Origin: Fructilactobacillus sanfranciscensis DSM 20451
Lineage (GTDB): Bacteria; Bacillota; Bacilli; Lactobacillales; Lactobacillaceae
Assembly: GCF_001436035.1 (NCBI RefSeq)
Contig: NZ_AYYM01000001.1
Span: 91,887 to 155,886, forward strand
Length of the DNA: 64,000 bases
Direction of reading: 5' to 3'
In this document: in pieces, positions 56,448-64,000 of the stretch
How positions within the stretch are numbered: position 1 is the first letter of the stretch
Layout of the letters: each line of letters starts with the position of its first letter
Made by a program: the position numbers and the translations under genes
The notes under the pieces: model-generated
Database searches by the model: none
Told to the model about the DNA's origin: nothing
The model's input: the letters and a program-made list of their open reading frames with translations, nothing else

Positions 56448-57249
56448 TTAAATTATCACCAATAAATGAATTATTTACTCTTTCCCAGAAATGTGTATGC
56501 CGATATTTAGCAAAGTAAATTCGCCGTTTGGAAATCTTGTAAGTAATTGATTTAATTGGTCGATCCATAACCAAAAGTTGATCACAAGTCAGAACATTGT
56601 GAAGTGAAACTTGTGGGACAATCGTAATTGATTCAGTGGGGGGAATAATAATTGGTGATCCAATTGTTCGAAAAACCCGATTATTAATTGAAGCCATCTC
56701 AGCCATTTGAACCGCATTAAATTTTGGTGAAATAATTGCACCACCAACTGATTTATTGTAGGCAGTTGACCCAGTAGGCGTTGAAATACAAAGACCATCA
56801 CCACGAAAACTTTCAAATAAATAGTCCTTGATATAGACCTTAGCAACCATCGTACCAAACATTTTTTTAATCGTTGATTCGTTTAAGGCTACCATATAGT
56901 CTGGTTTGCCTTCGTCTGAATAATTAACCTCAATATCTAACAAAGGATAACTGACACTCTGACCGTTATCGTGTTCAAGACTTTCAACTAATTGTTGGAC
57001 TTCATTATCGCGCCAATCAGTATAAAATCCAAGGTGTCCAGTATGGATTCCAACAAATCGAACTTTTTCCGTCATATCATCATAATGGTGAAAAGCAGAT
57101 AGTAAAGTCCCATCTCCACCAACTGAAATAACCACTTCTGGGTTGAGTTCATCCAATTCTAAAACTTTAGAATCATTCACGAGTTTTGATAACTCAGATG
57201 CTACTTTACTTGATGTTGGTTTATCATTTCCGTAAATTGCAATTCTCAT
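56440..57249 (-). CDS. nadK: NAD kinase
   Basis: A 269-residue enzyme that phosphorylates NAD to NADP. The [13 protein letters not shown] motif (about 45-57) is the ATP-binding and catalytic Asp site, and [22 protein letters not shown] near 145 is the NAD site. The longest frame starts at 57282, but GAGGG followed at 9 bases by the ATG at 57249 marks the start. It overlaps the end of relQ by 26 bases. Confidence 0.96.
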   Translation of the reverse strand: MRIAIYGNDKPTSSKVASELSKLVNDSKVLELDELNPEVVISVGGDGTLLSAFHHYDDMTEKVRFVGIHTGHLGFYTDWRDNEVQQLVESLEHDNGQSVSYPLLDIEVNYSDEGKPDYMVALNESTIKKMFGTMVAKVYIKDYLFESFRGDGLCISTPTGSTAYNKSVGGAIISPKFNAVQMAEMASINNRVFRTIGSPIIIPPTESITIVPQVSLHNVLTCDQLLVMDRPIKSITYKISKRRIYFAKYRHTHFWERVNNSFIGDNLND

Positions 57250-57871
57250 TCTTTTTACCCTCTTGTTGATGCCGTTTAGCATCCTTTATTAATTCTTTTC
57301 TAATCTCTGACATTTCTTCATCAAGTTCGAATGCTGTTTCAGATGCTTCTTGAAGTCGTTTATTCACATTTTCTGGAAATACATCAGGATGTTTGTAATT
57401 TAATGAATGTTCAAGTGTTGCCCAAAAATTCATTGCTAATGTTCTAATTTGAATTTCAACTAAAATATTATGTTGTCCATCTAATAATTCAATCGGATAT
57501 TTAAAAACAATATGATAAGAACGATAACCACTTTTCTTTTCATTATTAATGTAATCTCGTTCTTCTAAGATATCAATATCATTTCGTTTTCTTAAAATAT
57601 CGACCACGGTATAAATATCATCCAGAAATGGACACATAATTCGGAGTCCACAGATATCTTCCATATCCTCTGTTAGGCGTTCTGGTTCAATGTTACGACG
57701 CACCATTTTCTCTTTAATACTATCAATTGCTTTAATTCGACTGGTTACAAATTCAATTGGTGAATGTTCATCCATTAATTGAAACTCTTCGCGAATTCCT
57801 CTTAATTTTATTTTCCATTCTTTCGCGGCTTGATTATATGGAAATAAAAACAGATTCCAATCTTTAATCAT
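57224..57871 (-). CDS. relQ: Small alarmone synthetase RelQ (GTP pyrophosphokinase)
   Basis: A 215-residue single-domain (p)ppGpp synthetase without a hydrolase or regulatory domain. The RelA_SpoT core shows [25 protein letters not shown] (G-loop) and [23 protein letters not shown]. RelQ works as a tetramer and responds to cell-wall and other stress. The operon relQ-nadK-rluA-type matches yjbM-yjbN-yjbO. The start is the ATG at 57871 behind GAGGTG; an upstream GTG is also in frame. Confidence 0.95.
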   Translation of the reverse strand: MIKDWNLFLFPYNQAAKEWKIKLRGIREEFQLMDEHSPIEFVTSRIKAIDSIKEKMVRRNIEPERLTEDMEDICGLRIMCPFLDDIYTVVDILRKRNDIDILEERDYINNEKKSGYRSYHIVFKYPIELLDGQHNILVEIQIRTLAMNFWATLEHSLNYKHPDVFPENVNKRLQEASETAFELDEEMSEIRKELIKDAKRHQQEGKKNENCNLRK

Positions 57872-58034
57872 AAACACACCTCATTTCGGCTAATATTATA
57901 TAATATTAATCATATCATATATAATAATACGTTATTTTAAGAAAATGCATGCTAATTCTTTGAAATTATCTAATAATTTGTTAATCTATATTATGCATGA
58001 AACTTATAATACTTATGATAAGGAGGAATAATTG

Positions 58035-58604
58035 ATGTTTGAAGTTTACTTATTCGTTAACCCAGCTTGTTTAAAATGTTTGAATTCTGCACAAGAAGTA
58101 ACGAAGGTTACTGAAAAACTTAATTGTAAGGTTTGTCTTAGATTTATTCCCTTTATCAGTCTCGGCTCTATCAATGAAGCCAATCTACTTCATATTGACT
58201 CTTATCAAATGACGATTGATTATAAAGCTGCACTTTACCAAGGGTGCAAAAAGGGTCGTCAGTTTTTACAATTAATTCAAGAATTAACCTTAGTTAAAAA
58301 AAGAAATTATAACGACGAATTAGCTTACCATGCCGCTTTAGCTGTTAATTTAGACTTAGATATGTTTAAAGAAGATCGGCTCTCTTCAATGGTTAAAGAA
58401 AATGTAAGTTCTGATCAAAAATTAGTGCAAGAAATGGGCATTACTAATCATGATAGTTTAGTAATGTTTGATTGTAATTCTAGTGAGCATGGAGTACTAG
58501 TTGAAAAAATCAATAATTCTCAATTAAAAGAATTATTCAGTGATGTTGTAAATCGTAACTCATTTTATAATTTAAAAACATTACCAAATTTGCGAGTTTT
58601 ATAA
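58035..58604 (+). CDS. spxH: SpxH/YjbH, ClpXP adaptor (DsbA-like)
   Basis: A 189-residue thioredoxin-fold protein. The N-terminal motif FVNPACLKCLNS has the CxxC redox pair; the rest is the helical DsbA-like insertion. In Bacillus it delivers the stress regulator Spx to ClpXP for degradation. AAGGAGG precedes the ATG at 58035 by 8 bases; an adjacent TTG could also serve. It is divergent from relQ and next to pepF, coiA and mecA, as in Bacillus. I call it SpxH from this context plus the motif. Confidence 0.88.
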   Translation: MFEVYLFVNPACLKCLNSAQEVTKVTEKLNCKVCLRFIPFISLGSINEANLLHIDSYQMTIDYKAALYQGCKKGRQFLQLIQELTLVKKRNYNDELAYHAALAVNLDLDMFKEDRLSSMVKENVSSDQKLVQEMGITNHDSLVMFDCNSSEHGVLVEKINNSQLKELFSDVVNRNSFYNLKTLPNLRVL

Positions 58605-58626
58605 AAACAGTAATTACATAAAAAAC

Positions 58627-58672
58627 AAAATCCCGGTAATAATCACAATTAAGTGATTATTACCGGGATTTT
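58627..58672. terminator. Bidirectional terminator between spxH and pepF
   Basis: A perfect 20-pair stem (AAAATCCCGGTAATAATCAC and its complement) has a 6-base loop. A T run follows on the plus strand, and A-rich sequence gives T's on the minus strand. Confidence 0.95.
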
Positions 58673-58691
58673 TGTAATTCAAAAATAATTT

Positions 58692-60491
58692 TTAAATTAA
58701 GCTTTCTAATTCATCTATGCGTTGTGAGAATTTGGCAAATGCAGCTTCTAAATATTGACTATTAGTCATATCTACCCCTGCACGCTTCATAATATTAATT
58801 GGTGTATCTGAACTCCCAGATTTTAAATAATTTAAGTAAGCATCAATTGAATTCTGATTACCAGAACTGATTTTTTCAGCTAAAGTTGAAGCTGCACCAA
58901 ACCCAGTTGCGTACTGATATACATAAAAATCATAATAGAAATGTGGAATTCTTGACCATTCAATTGCAATTTCTGGATCCGAAACAATCTCATCACCATA
59001 ATATTTTTCATTAATTTCTTTGTACTTTTTACTCATTACATCCGCAGTTAATGATTTTCCTAATCTTCCCTGTTCGTGAATCCAATTCTCAAATTCAGCA
59101 AATTGTGTTTGACGAAAAATAGTTCCCTTGAAACCTTCTAAATATTGACTAAGAATGTATTTCTTCATTTCTGAATCATTCGTGTTAGCTAATAAATAGT
59201 CGGTAAGAATATTTTCGTTAGTTGTCGAGGCAATTTCAGCAACAAAAATTGAATAATTTCCATATTGATATGGTTGATTATGACTAGAATAAAAACTGTG
59301 CATACTATGTCCAGTTTCATGAATTAAAGTATATAAATTATCAAGATTATCTTGCCAGTTCAACAAAATGTATGGATTGGTATCATAAACTCCAGATGAA
59401 TATGCACCAGTCCGTTTGCCTTTATTTTCAACTACATCAATCCAGCGATTGTCTAGTTCTTCTTGAACATGTTTTACATAGTCTGGTCCCATAATTTGAA
59501 GTGCTTGTAACATAATCTTTTTTGATTCAGCAAACGTATATTTAACATCTGGGTCTTTTGCGAGAGGCACATACATATCATACATATGCATTTCAGATAA
59601 ATTTAGAATCTTTTTACGCAAAGATACATATCGATGCAATAAAGGTAAATTGTCATTTACCGTTTTAACTAAAGTATCAAAAACGCTTTCTGGAATTTCA
59701 TTTTCATGCATAGCTTGTTCCCGTGCACTATTAAAGTGATGTGCTTGGGCTTGATAATTATTTACTGCAACTTCAGATGATAAAGTTGCTGCTAAAGTAT
59801 GCTTAAACTGATTAAACACTGTATAGAACTTTTGAAAGGCTTCTTTTCTGGTATTTTGGTTGGTTGATTGAAGTAAGAGACTATATAATCCGTTTGATAA
59901 GCGTACTAAGTTTCCTTGATCATCTTTTACTTCTGGAAAAACAAAATCAGCACTATCCATCATACTGAATATTTTTTCAGGCGCGTTAAAAATATTAGAA
60001 GCACCTGACAATAATTTTTCAGCTTCAACACTTAGAACATGACCTTCATCTTTCAAAATCATCTTAAATAGACGATCATATTCGCTTAATTTAGGTTGCT
60101 TGGAAATGAAATTATCTATTTTGGTTTTGCCAAGATTAATAATTTCCGGATCAAACCAAGCTGTTGCTTCACTTAATTTTGTTCCTAGGGCTTCAACTTG
60201 TTCCATTCTAGCCTGAGCATCGTTATTGGAAGTATCCACGTCATTGCTAAGATGTGAATATACATATACGTTTTCGTAACGACGATTTAAATTCAAAACT
60301 TTTTTAACTACATTTAATAAATCATCTGCACTATTGCTCATAATACCAGATAATTGATTAATTGTTTTAGTCGCTTCTTTAACAGAATCTAACTCAGCAA
60401 GGAATGCTTGATTATCTGAAAAAATAGGGGTTAAATCCCAGGTTAAGTTTTCAGAAACCTGATCACGATTGGGGATACTTTTAACTGTCAT
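58692..60491 (-). CDS. pepF: Oligoendopeptidase F
   Basis: A 599-residue M3 zinc metalloendopeptidase that cleaves peptides of about 7-17 residues in the cytoplasm. The HEXXH motif is LIHETGHSMHSFYS near residue 380, with the third ligand Glu in FVAEIASTTNE near 408. The longest frame starts at 60536 within coiA, but GAGGC just before the ATG at 60491 gives the conserved MTVKSIPNRDQV start. It overlaps coiA by 11 bases. Confidence 0.96.
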   Translation of the reverse strand: MTVKSIPNRDQVSENLTWDLTPIFSDNQAFLAELDSVKEATKTINQLSGIMSNSADDLLNVVKKVLNLNRRYENVYVYSHLSNDVDTSNNDAQARMEQVEALGTKLSEATAWFDPEIINLGKTKIDNFISKQPKLSEYDRLFKMILKDEGHVLSVEAEKLLSGASNIFNAPEKIFSMMDSADFVFPEVKDDQGNLVRLSNGLYSLLLQSTNQNTRKEAFQKFYTVFNQFKHTLAATLSSEVAVNNYQAQAHHFNSAREQAMHENEIPESVFDTLVKTVNDNLPLLHRYVSLRKKILNLSEMHMYDMYVPLAKDPDVKYTFAESKKIMLQALQIMGPDYVKHVQEELDNRWIDVVENKGKRTGAYSSGVYDTNPYILLNWQDNLDNLYTLIHETGHSMHSFYSSHNQPYQYGNYSIFVAEIASTTNENILTDYLLANTNDSEMKKYILSQYLEGFKGTIFRQTQFAEFENWIHEQGRLGKSLTADVMSKKYKEINEKYYGDEIVSDPEIAIEWSRIPHFYYDFYVYQYATGFGAASTLAEKISSGNQNSIDAYLNYLKSGSSDTPINIMKRAGVDMTNSQYLEAAFAKFSQRIDELESLI

Positions 60492-61548
60492 AATAATGCC
60501 TCTTTTCCAATTTTTTGATTGCACCAATTTTATCATAAGTATCTCGATACCAAATGAAATTTTGACTCAATTTTATGTTTTCTCCCTCAATTTTCACATA
60601 TTGTTGTTTTGCTAATAATTTTAAAAAGCTTAACGTTGGATTTTTAATCTTAATAAATAAAAATTCCTCATGATTAACTAGTTGATATAAATCTGACAAT
60701 TTGCACTCTTGTTTATTTTCTAAGTATAAAATAATTTCAATTTTCCACTCTAACCAATTTCGATTTAAAATCGGTGAATTTTGAATCGGATAATAAACAA
60801 TTAATGGACACCCAGTCAATAAGTGACCATTTTCATAGCATCTTTTTTGCAATTTTATCATTATAGTATCCTGCCACCGAACTTTAGTCTCAATAGACTG
60901 CGTAAGTTTAATTAAATTAGGCTGCAAATAGGTGTTTTGCTGTGGAGTTTTCATAAATTTTATTAACATTTGATAGTTATCAAATATTTTCAATTTGCAT
61001 TGTATTTGATTACCAATTTGATAAATTTGATATTTCAAACAATATTGATGTTGAGAAGCATCTAAAAATAATAAATAAAATCCAACGCATTTTTGATAGC
61101 GGATAAATCTTAAAACTGAATAAGCATGCAAATTCTTCTTAAAATAATCCATCCCTAAAATCCAAATTGAATTAATTTGTCGAGATTGATAACCAATAAC
61201 TCGTTCCTTTAGCCTCCGATTACTAATTGGGCTACATTGATATTCAAAAGCCAAGTTTCCAGTCAATAAATCAGGTCTTTGTTTCAAATCATTCAAATAA
61301 ATTTCTAATTTAATTTTAGGATATTCTTTTATTAAATCCTTTAATAAATGTTGTTTACCTTTCAGATGTAACTGGGTTTCCCCCTCATTACCAACACAGT
61401 CAGATGAAACATAATGTGCAAAATGAGAAACCATCTTATGCCCTTTTTTTAGAATTACTAACTCATGACAAATGGGACAGGTATACTTTTTTTGCTTTTG
61501 GGCAAACTCAGCATTGATTAATTTTTCTTTGTAATGTGCAATTAACAT
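60481..61548 (-). CDS. coiA: CoiA-like competence protein
   Basis: A 355-residue protein. The N-terminal metal-binding-like cluster CPICHELV...SHFAHY (about 24-46) and the nuclease-like core LAFEYQCSPISNRRLKERVIGYQ (about 96-118, PD-(D/E)xK-type) match CoiA (Bacillus YjbF). CoiA is needed in pneumococcal transformation for processing incoming DNA, and in other Firmicutes its role is less clear. The gene is in operon with pepF and preceded by the mecA terminator. Confidence 0.88.
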   Translation of the reverse strand: MLIAHYKEKLINAEFAQKQKKYTCPICHELVILKKGHKMVSHFAHYVSSDCVGNEGETQLHLKGKQHLLKDLIKEYPKIKLEIYLNDLKQRPDLLTGNLAFEYQCSPISNRRLKERVIGYQSRQINSIWILGMDYFKKNLHAYSVLRFIRYQKCVGFYLLFLDASQHQYCLKYQIYQIGNQIQCKLKIFDNYQMLIKFMKTPQQNTYLQPNLIKLTQSIETKVRWQDTIMIKLQKRCYENGHLLTGCPLIVYYPIQNSPILNRNWLEWKIEIILYLENKQECKLSDLYQLVNHEEFLFIKIKNPTLSFLKLLAKQQYVKIEGENIKLSQNFIWYRDTYDKIGAIKKLEKRHYYDS

Positions 61549-61570
61549 TTCATCACCCTATCAAAGGTAC

Positions 61571-61598
61571 GAAAAAAGACTAACCTAAATTAGTCTTT
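61571..61598 (-). terminator. Intrinsic terminator of mecA
   Basis: The 9-base arms AAAGACTAA and TTAGTCTTT close a 6-base loop, and six T's follow on the minus strand. Confidence 0.88.
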
Positions 61599-62292
61599 AG
61601 TTAAAATAATTTTTAATTGTAGCAATTGCTGAATCTTTAGTTATCAACTTAGCTTGCTTTTTAATTTGATCTGCATGAAATTCACTCAAATGACCATATT
61701 CATAAAACAATGACAAATGATTATCAATTAGGTCTAAACGATTTTTAACCTCTTCATACCCAACGTTTATTCCATCTGGAAGCAAAACAAATTTAAGGAC
61801 TAGGTAATATCTATTTTGATTTTTATACAAATCGCTCGTATTTCGCATTCCAGGTAAATCAAGGCTACTTTGCAATTCATTAGTAGCATCAACCACTTTT
61901 TCAAAATCTTCAAAATAAATTGGAACAGTTCGAGTCATTGTTTTTTCATCAAACTCATCAATTGGTCGATTTTTTTCTTTGATTTCGTCAAATCTTTCTT
62001 TTGTTTGTTCTGACATAAATTTGACGTTCTTTTCAGCTAATTTGGAAACGACATTATTATCCTTGCTAATAATCATTTGAAAACCATCTGATTCTGGCAA
62101 GATTTGAAATGATACTAAATCATTATTTTGAAAATCGTGATTATCATCTACCTCTTCAAGGATTGAATAAAAGAAGTTTTCTACTTTATTTTTATCATTC
62201 ATAAGATCTAAAATATTAACTTCTCTCTTTTTTAAATCACCTGATGTAATCCAAACTTTAATCGTATTTTCATTAGATCTTTCGTATTTCAA
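61597..62292 (-). CDS. mecA: MecA, Clp adaptor protein
   Basis: A 231-residue adaptor with an N-terminal substrate-binding domain (ERSNENTIKVWIT start, about 1-85) and a C-terminal ClpC-binding domain (from about 125). In Bacillus it targets ComK and other proteins for ClpCP. A variable acidic/basic linker joins the two domains. It lies 48 bases upstream of coiA and 11 bases after the MBL hydrolase gene. Confidence 0.95.
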   Translation of the reverse strand: MKYERSNENTIKVWITSGDLKKREVNILDLMNDKNKVENFFYSILEEVDDNHDFQNNDLVSFQILPESDGFQMIISKDNNVVSKLAEKNVKFMSEQTKERFDEIKEKNRPIDEFDEKTMTRTVPIYFEDFEKVVDATNELQSSLDLPGMRNTSDLYKNQNRYYLVLKFVLLPDGINVGYEEVKNRLDLIDNHLSLFYEYGHLSEFHADQIKKQAKLITKDSAIATIKNYFN

Positions 62293-62303
62293 TTTTATCC
62301 CTC

Positions 62304-63047
62304 TTAACTTATTTCAATTCTTTCTCCTACAGTTGGTAAAATAACTTTAATTTTATCCCCAGCAGCTTGTTCAGTTTGTTTTTTTAGCTCATCCAACTTA
62401 TTTGATTGGGGCAAATGACTAATCATTAATTCATTTACATCTGCATTTTTAGCTAATTGACCAACTTCAGTCGAGGTCATATGCCAAATCGGACCAGTTT
62501 TATCACTGAAAAAGTTTGTATCTGCAATCAATAGATCAGCATCCTTTGTAAAATTGATTAATCCAGCAAAATAACGGGTATCAGCAGTATAAACAATGGT
62601 CTTACCGGTACTAATTTCTTTAATTCTAATCGCAAATGCAGGAACTGGATGAACAGTCTTTATAAAGGACAATTCGAATGGCCCAACTTTTTTGCTTTGG
62701 TTTTCTTCAAACCCTACTTTTTTAGTTGAGTTTGGCCAATCTAACCTATCAAAGTTGAATTTGTCTAATGTATGCCCATATATTGGCAATATGGACGTTT
62801 TATAACGTTCATCGTGTAATTGCCAATAATATTGCAAAACACCCACATCTGCGATATGATCAGCGTGATAGTGTGATAAAACAACAGCATTTAATTTTAA
62901 TGGATCAATTTGATTTTCAAGTGACATTAATACACCACTCCCACAATCAAGTAGTAAATTAAATCCATCAGATTGAATTAAATAACCACTGGTACCTTTA
63001 TTTTGAAAAGGATACCCACCATAATAACCTAACACTGTTAATTTCAT
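62304..63047 (-). CDS. MBL-fold metal-dependent hydrolase
   Basis: A 247-residue metallo-beta-lactamase fold protein close to YhfI/RNase Z-like hydrolases. Metal ligands are HYHADH (residues 60-65) and the His/Asp residues of FIKTVHPVPAF, YTADTRYF and MISHLPQSN. The substrate is unknown. It heads an operon with mecA, both transcribed away from the divergent gene at 63135. Confidence 0.9.
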   Translation of the reverse strand: MKLTVLGYYGGYPFQNKGTSGYLIQSDGFNLLLDCGSGVLMSLENQIDPLKLNAVVLSHYHADHIADVGVLQYYWQLHDERYKTSILPIYGHTLDKFNFDRLDWPNSTKKVGFEENQSKKVGPFELSFIKTVHPVPAFAIRIKEISTGKTIVYTADTRYFAGLINFTKDADLLIADTNFFSDKTGPIWHMTSTEVGQLAKNADVNELMISHLPQSNKLDELKKQTEQAAGDKIKVILPTVGERIEIS

Positions 63048-63134
63048 TAATATTCACCTTCTAATACTTATTTCTTTTAACTTAGCGTACTTTATTTTAA
63101 ACTTAATGTAAATAAAATGAGTGGGGGAACAATT

Positions 63135-63635
63135 ATGATTAAACAAATTTCTGTAACATTCGGTTCTCAGAGCGTTTTAGATAAAATTTTAAATGATTAT
63201 CCAGACCGTGAATTAGCCTTATTTTCGCCATCAATTAATGCCACTAGTTTGCAACTAGTTGACTACTCTGGAAAAGAATCAGTTTTCTCAGCTCCAGTTA
63301 TCTATAATGTCGTTTCACATACTGGAAATGACGATTGGAATCATTACATAGATTACGTTGAAGTAACTCCAGATGCTCAACGTCGTAAAGTTCTTGATGC
63401 TACTGCTAGTAATTTTATGACCGACATCAATCATCCTGAAGGAATGTACAGTGCCTATTACATGACTTCCAATGATAATGCTGATAAAAGAATCTTTTTA
63501 ACCCTTTGGAAGGATGAATATTCATTTCTTCAATGGAAAGATAATAAAATTAATAACTTTATGGCATTTAATAATTTCAAGGATGATTTTAGTATTAACT
63601 ATCATAATTCAGGTTATGAAAGAGTTGAAAAATAA
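63135..63635 (+). CDS. ABM/dimeric alpha-beta barrel monooxygenase-like protein
   Basis: A 166-residue protein. The C-terminal half (YYMTSNDNADKRIFLTLWKDEYSFLQWKDNK) has the alpha-beta pattern of the antibiotic-biosynthesis monooxygenase/heme-degrading enzyme superfamily; the middle (RRKVLDATASNFMTDIN) matches uncharacterised lactobacillar relatives. No clear heme-binding His or Asn/Trp triad can be asserted. GGGGGA before the ATG at 63135 sets the start, six codons inside the longest frame. The function is unresolved; the call rests on fold resemblance only. Confidence 0.6.
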   Translation: MIKQISVTFGSQSVLDKILNDYPDRELALFSPSINATSLQLVDYSGKESVFSAPVIYNVVSHTGNDDWNHYIDYVEVTPDAQRRKVLDATASNFMTDINHPEGMYSAYYMTSNDNADKRIFLTLWKDEYSFLQWKDNKINNFMAFNNFKDDFSINYHNSGYERVEK

Positions 63636-63696
63636 TTATTCAATTTAAAGCGGTATTAGCGATTTTAAAGTTAATATCACTTTTTAATTTGAATAA
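63636..63696. repeat. Imperfect inverted repeat after the monooxygenase-like gene
   Basis: TTATTCAA (63636-63643) and TTGAATAA (63689-63696) bracket a partially paired AT-rich inner segment. No plus-strand T run follows, so it is at best a weak terminator. Confidence 0.35.
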
Positions 63697-63711
63697 AATA
63701 AATTCATAAAT

Positions 63712-63740
63712 AAAAAAAGTCTCATCATAAATGACGAGAC
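63712..63740 (-). terminator. Terminator of the tRNA cluster
   Basis: On the minus strand GTCTCGTCA pairs with TGATGAGAC (one G-U), with a 4-base loop and seven T's following. The 50 bases between it and the first tRNA show nothing else. Confidence 0.85.
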
Positions 63741-63790
63741 AAACGCAATTTAACTAAAATAGATAAAATTACGATAATATTTAATTCGTA

Positions 63791-63865
63791 CGGTCCGTAC
63801 GAGACTCGAACTCGTGATCTCCTGCGTGACAGGCAGGCGTCTTAAACCGACTGGACCAACGGACC
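63791..63865 (-). tRNA. tRNA-Asp (GTC)
   Basis: A complete 75-base cloverleaf with acceptor GGTCCGT/ACGGACC, anticodon loop CTGTCAC, T-arm TTCGAGT and discriminator G. No CCA is encoded. Only 4 bases separate it from the initiator tRNA upstream, so they share one transcript. Confidence 0.97.
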
Positions 63866-63869
63866 AAAA

Positions 63870-63943
63870 TTGCGGGGGCTGGATTTGAACCAACGACCTC
63901 CGGGTTATGAGCCCGACGAGCTGCCAGACTGCTCTACCCCGCG
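63870..63943 (-). tRNA. Initiator tRNA-fMet (CAT)
   Basis: A 74-base tRNA with anticodon CAT. The three G-C pairs of the anticodon stem (GGG before the loop and CCC after) and the C1-A72 mismatch at the acceptor end (CGCGGGG with CCCCGCA) are the two hallmarks of the bacterial initiator. The terminal CCA is not encoded. Confidence 0.97.
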
Positions 63944-63962
63944 ATAATAAAAATATTAAAAA

Positions 63963-64000
63963 TGACCCGCACGGGATTCGAACCCATGTTACTGCCGTGA
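63963..64000 (-). tRNA. Partial tRNA-Glu (window edge)
   Basis: The 3' half is present: anticodon loop ending in TCAC, the 3' anticodon strand, T-arm TTCGAAT, acceptor strand GCGGGTC and discriminator A. The visible anticodon bases 35-36 are U and C, so it decodes GA-N codons. As tRNA-Asp lies next to it and the T-arm resembles tRNA-Glu, Glu (UUC) is the likely identity. Confidence 0.8.

Noticed and set aside
63963..64000. A second tRNA-Asp at the window edge
   Set aside because: The visible 3' half differs from the tRNA-Asp next to it in anticodon stem and acceptor; tRNA-Glu fits better.

Overview
The window is AT-rich, gene-dense chromosome of a low-GC Gram-positive bacterium, almost certainly a member of the Lactobacillaceae. 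Support comes from the mraZ-to-divIVA division cluster with a DUF3397 gene in front, the rpoY-rnjA pair, the cysteine desulfurase-DUF1831-mnmA run, an spxH/relQ/nadK block, and many TTG starts behind strong GGAGG sites. The species cannot be named from this sequence. Most genes are on the minus strand. There is no rRNA, prophage, insertion sequence, CRISPR array or recognisable defence island.

Layout. 1-8 kb: clpX (cut by the left edge), tig, tuf, a TPR-like protein, RNase J2, and divergent rpsO/rpsT. 7.6-12.2 kb: holA and the late competence operon comEA-comEB-comEC. 12.2-14.3 kb: a small accessory patch with an AP2-like DNA-binding protein, a GNAT-like protein, two unknowns and a glutathione peroxidase. 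14.3-17.8 kb: sepM-coaD-rsmD-ylbG-ftsW. 17.9-21.2 kb: typA behind a promoter-leader-terminator unit, a UPF0223 gene and a lactate-dehydrogenase-fold protein without the usual catalytic residues. 21.3-30.4 kb: def, rpoY-rnjA, an aldo/keto reductase, prs, recD2, a TPR protein and a histidine phosphatase. 30.4-35.1 kb: mnmA, DUF1831, cysteine desulfurase, mtnN, a Nudix hydrolase and a cold-shock gene. 35.1-51.7 kb: ileS with an isoleucine T-box, then the complete dcw cluster read right to left from mraZ to divIVA. 51.8-55.5 kb: a 41-residue DUF4044 protein, ftsK, trmL and a divergent CutC-like gene. 55.5-63.1 kb: rluA-type synthase, nadK, relQ, spxH, pepF, coiA, mecA and an MBL hydrolase, the same neighbourhood as Bacillus mecA-yjbO. 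63.1-64 kb: a monooxygenase-like gene and a tRNA cluster (Asp, initiator Met, partial Glu).

How the genes work together. The dcw operon supplies lipid II synthesis (murD, mraY, murG), its polymerisation and crosslinking (ftsW nearby, the PBP) and the Z-ring (ftsA, ftsZ, sepF, divIVA). ClpX, MecA and SpxH belong to one proteolysis network. Cysteine desulfurase and MnmA form a tRNA-thiolation relay. ComEA/EC and CoiA form DNA-uptake machinery.

The window is mainly conserved housekeeping sequence and I see no wholly new multi-gene system. The least ordinary items are regulatory: the typA leader with its own terminator, a cold-shock gene whose only upstream space is filled by a terminator, phased GTGG boxes in front of mraZ, and an isoleucine T-box that begins inside the divIVA stop codon. 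The LDH-fold pseudoenzyme and the lone AP2-type protein are the most unusual proteins.
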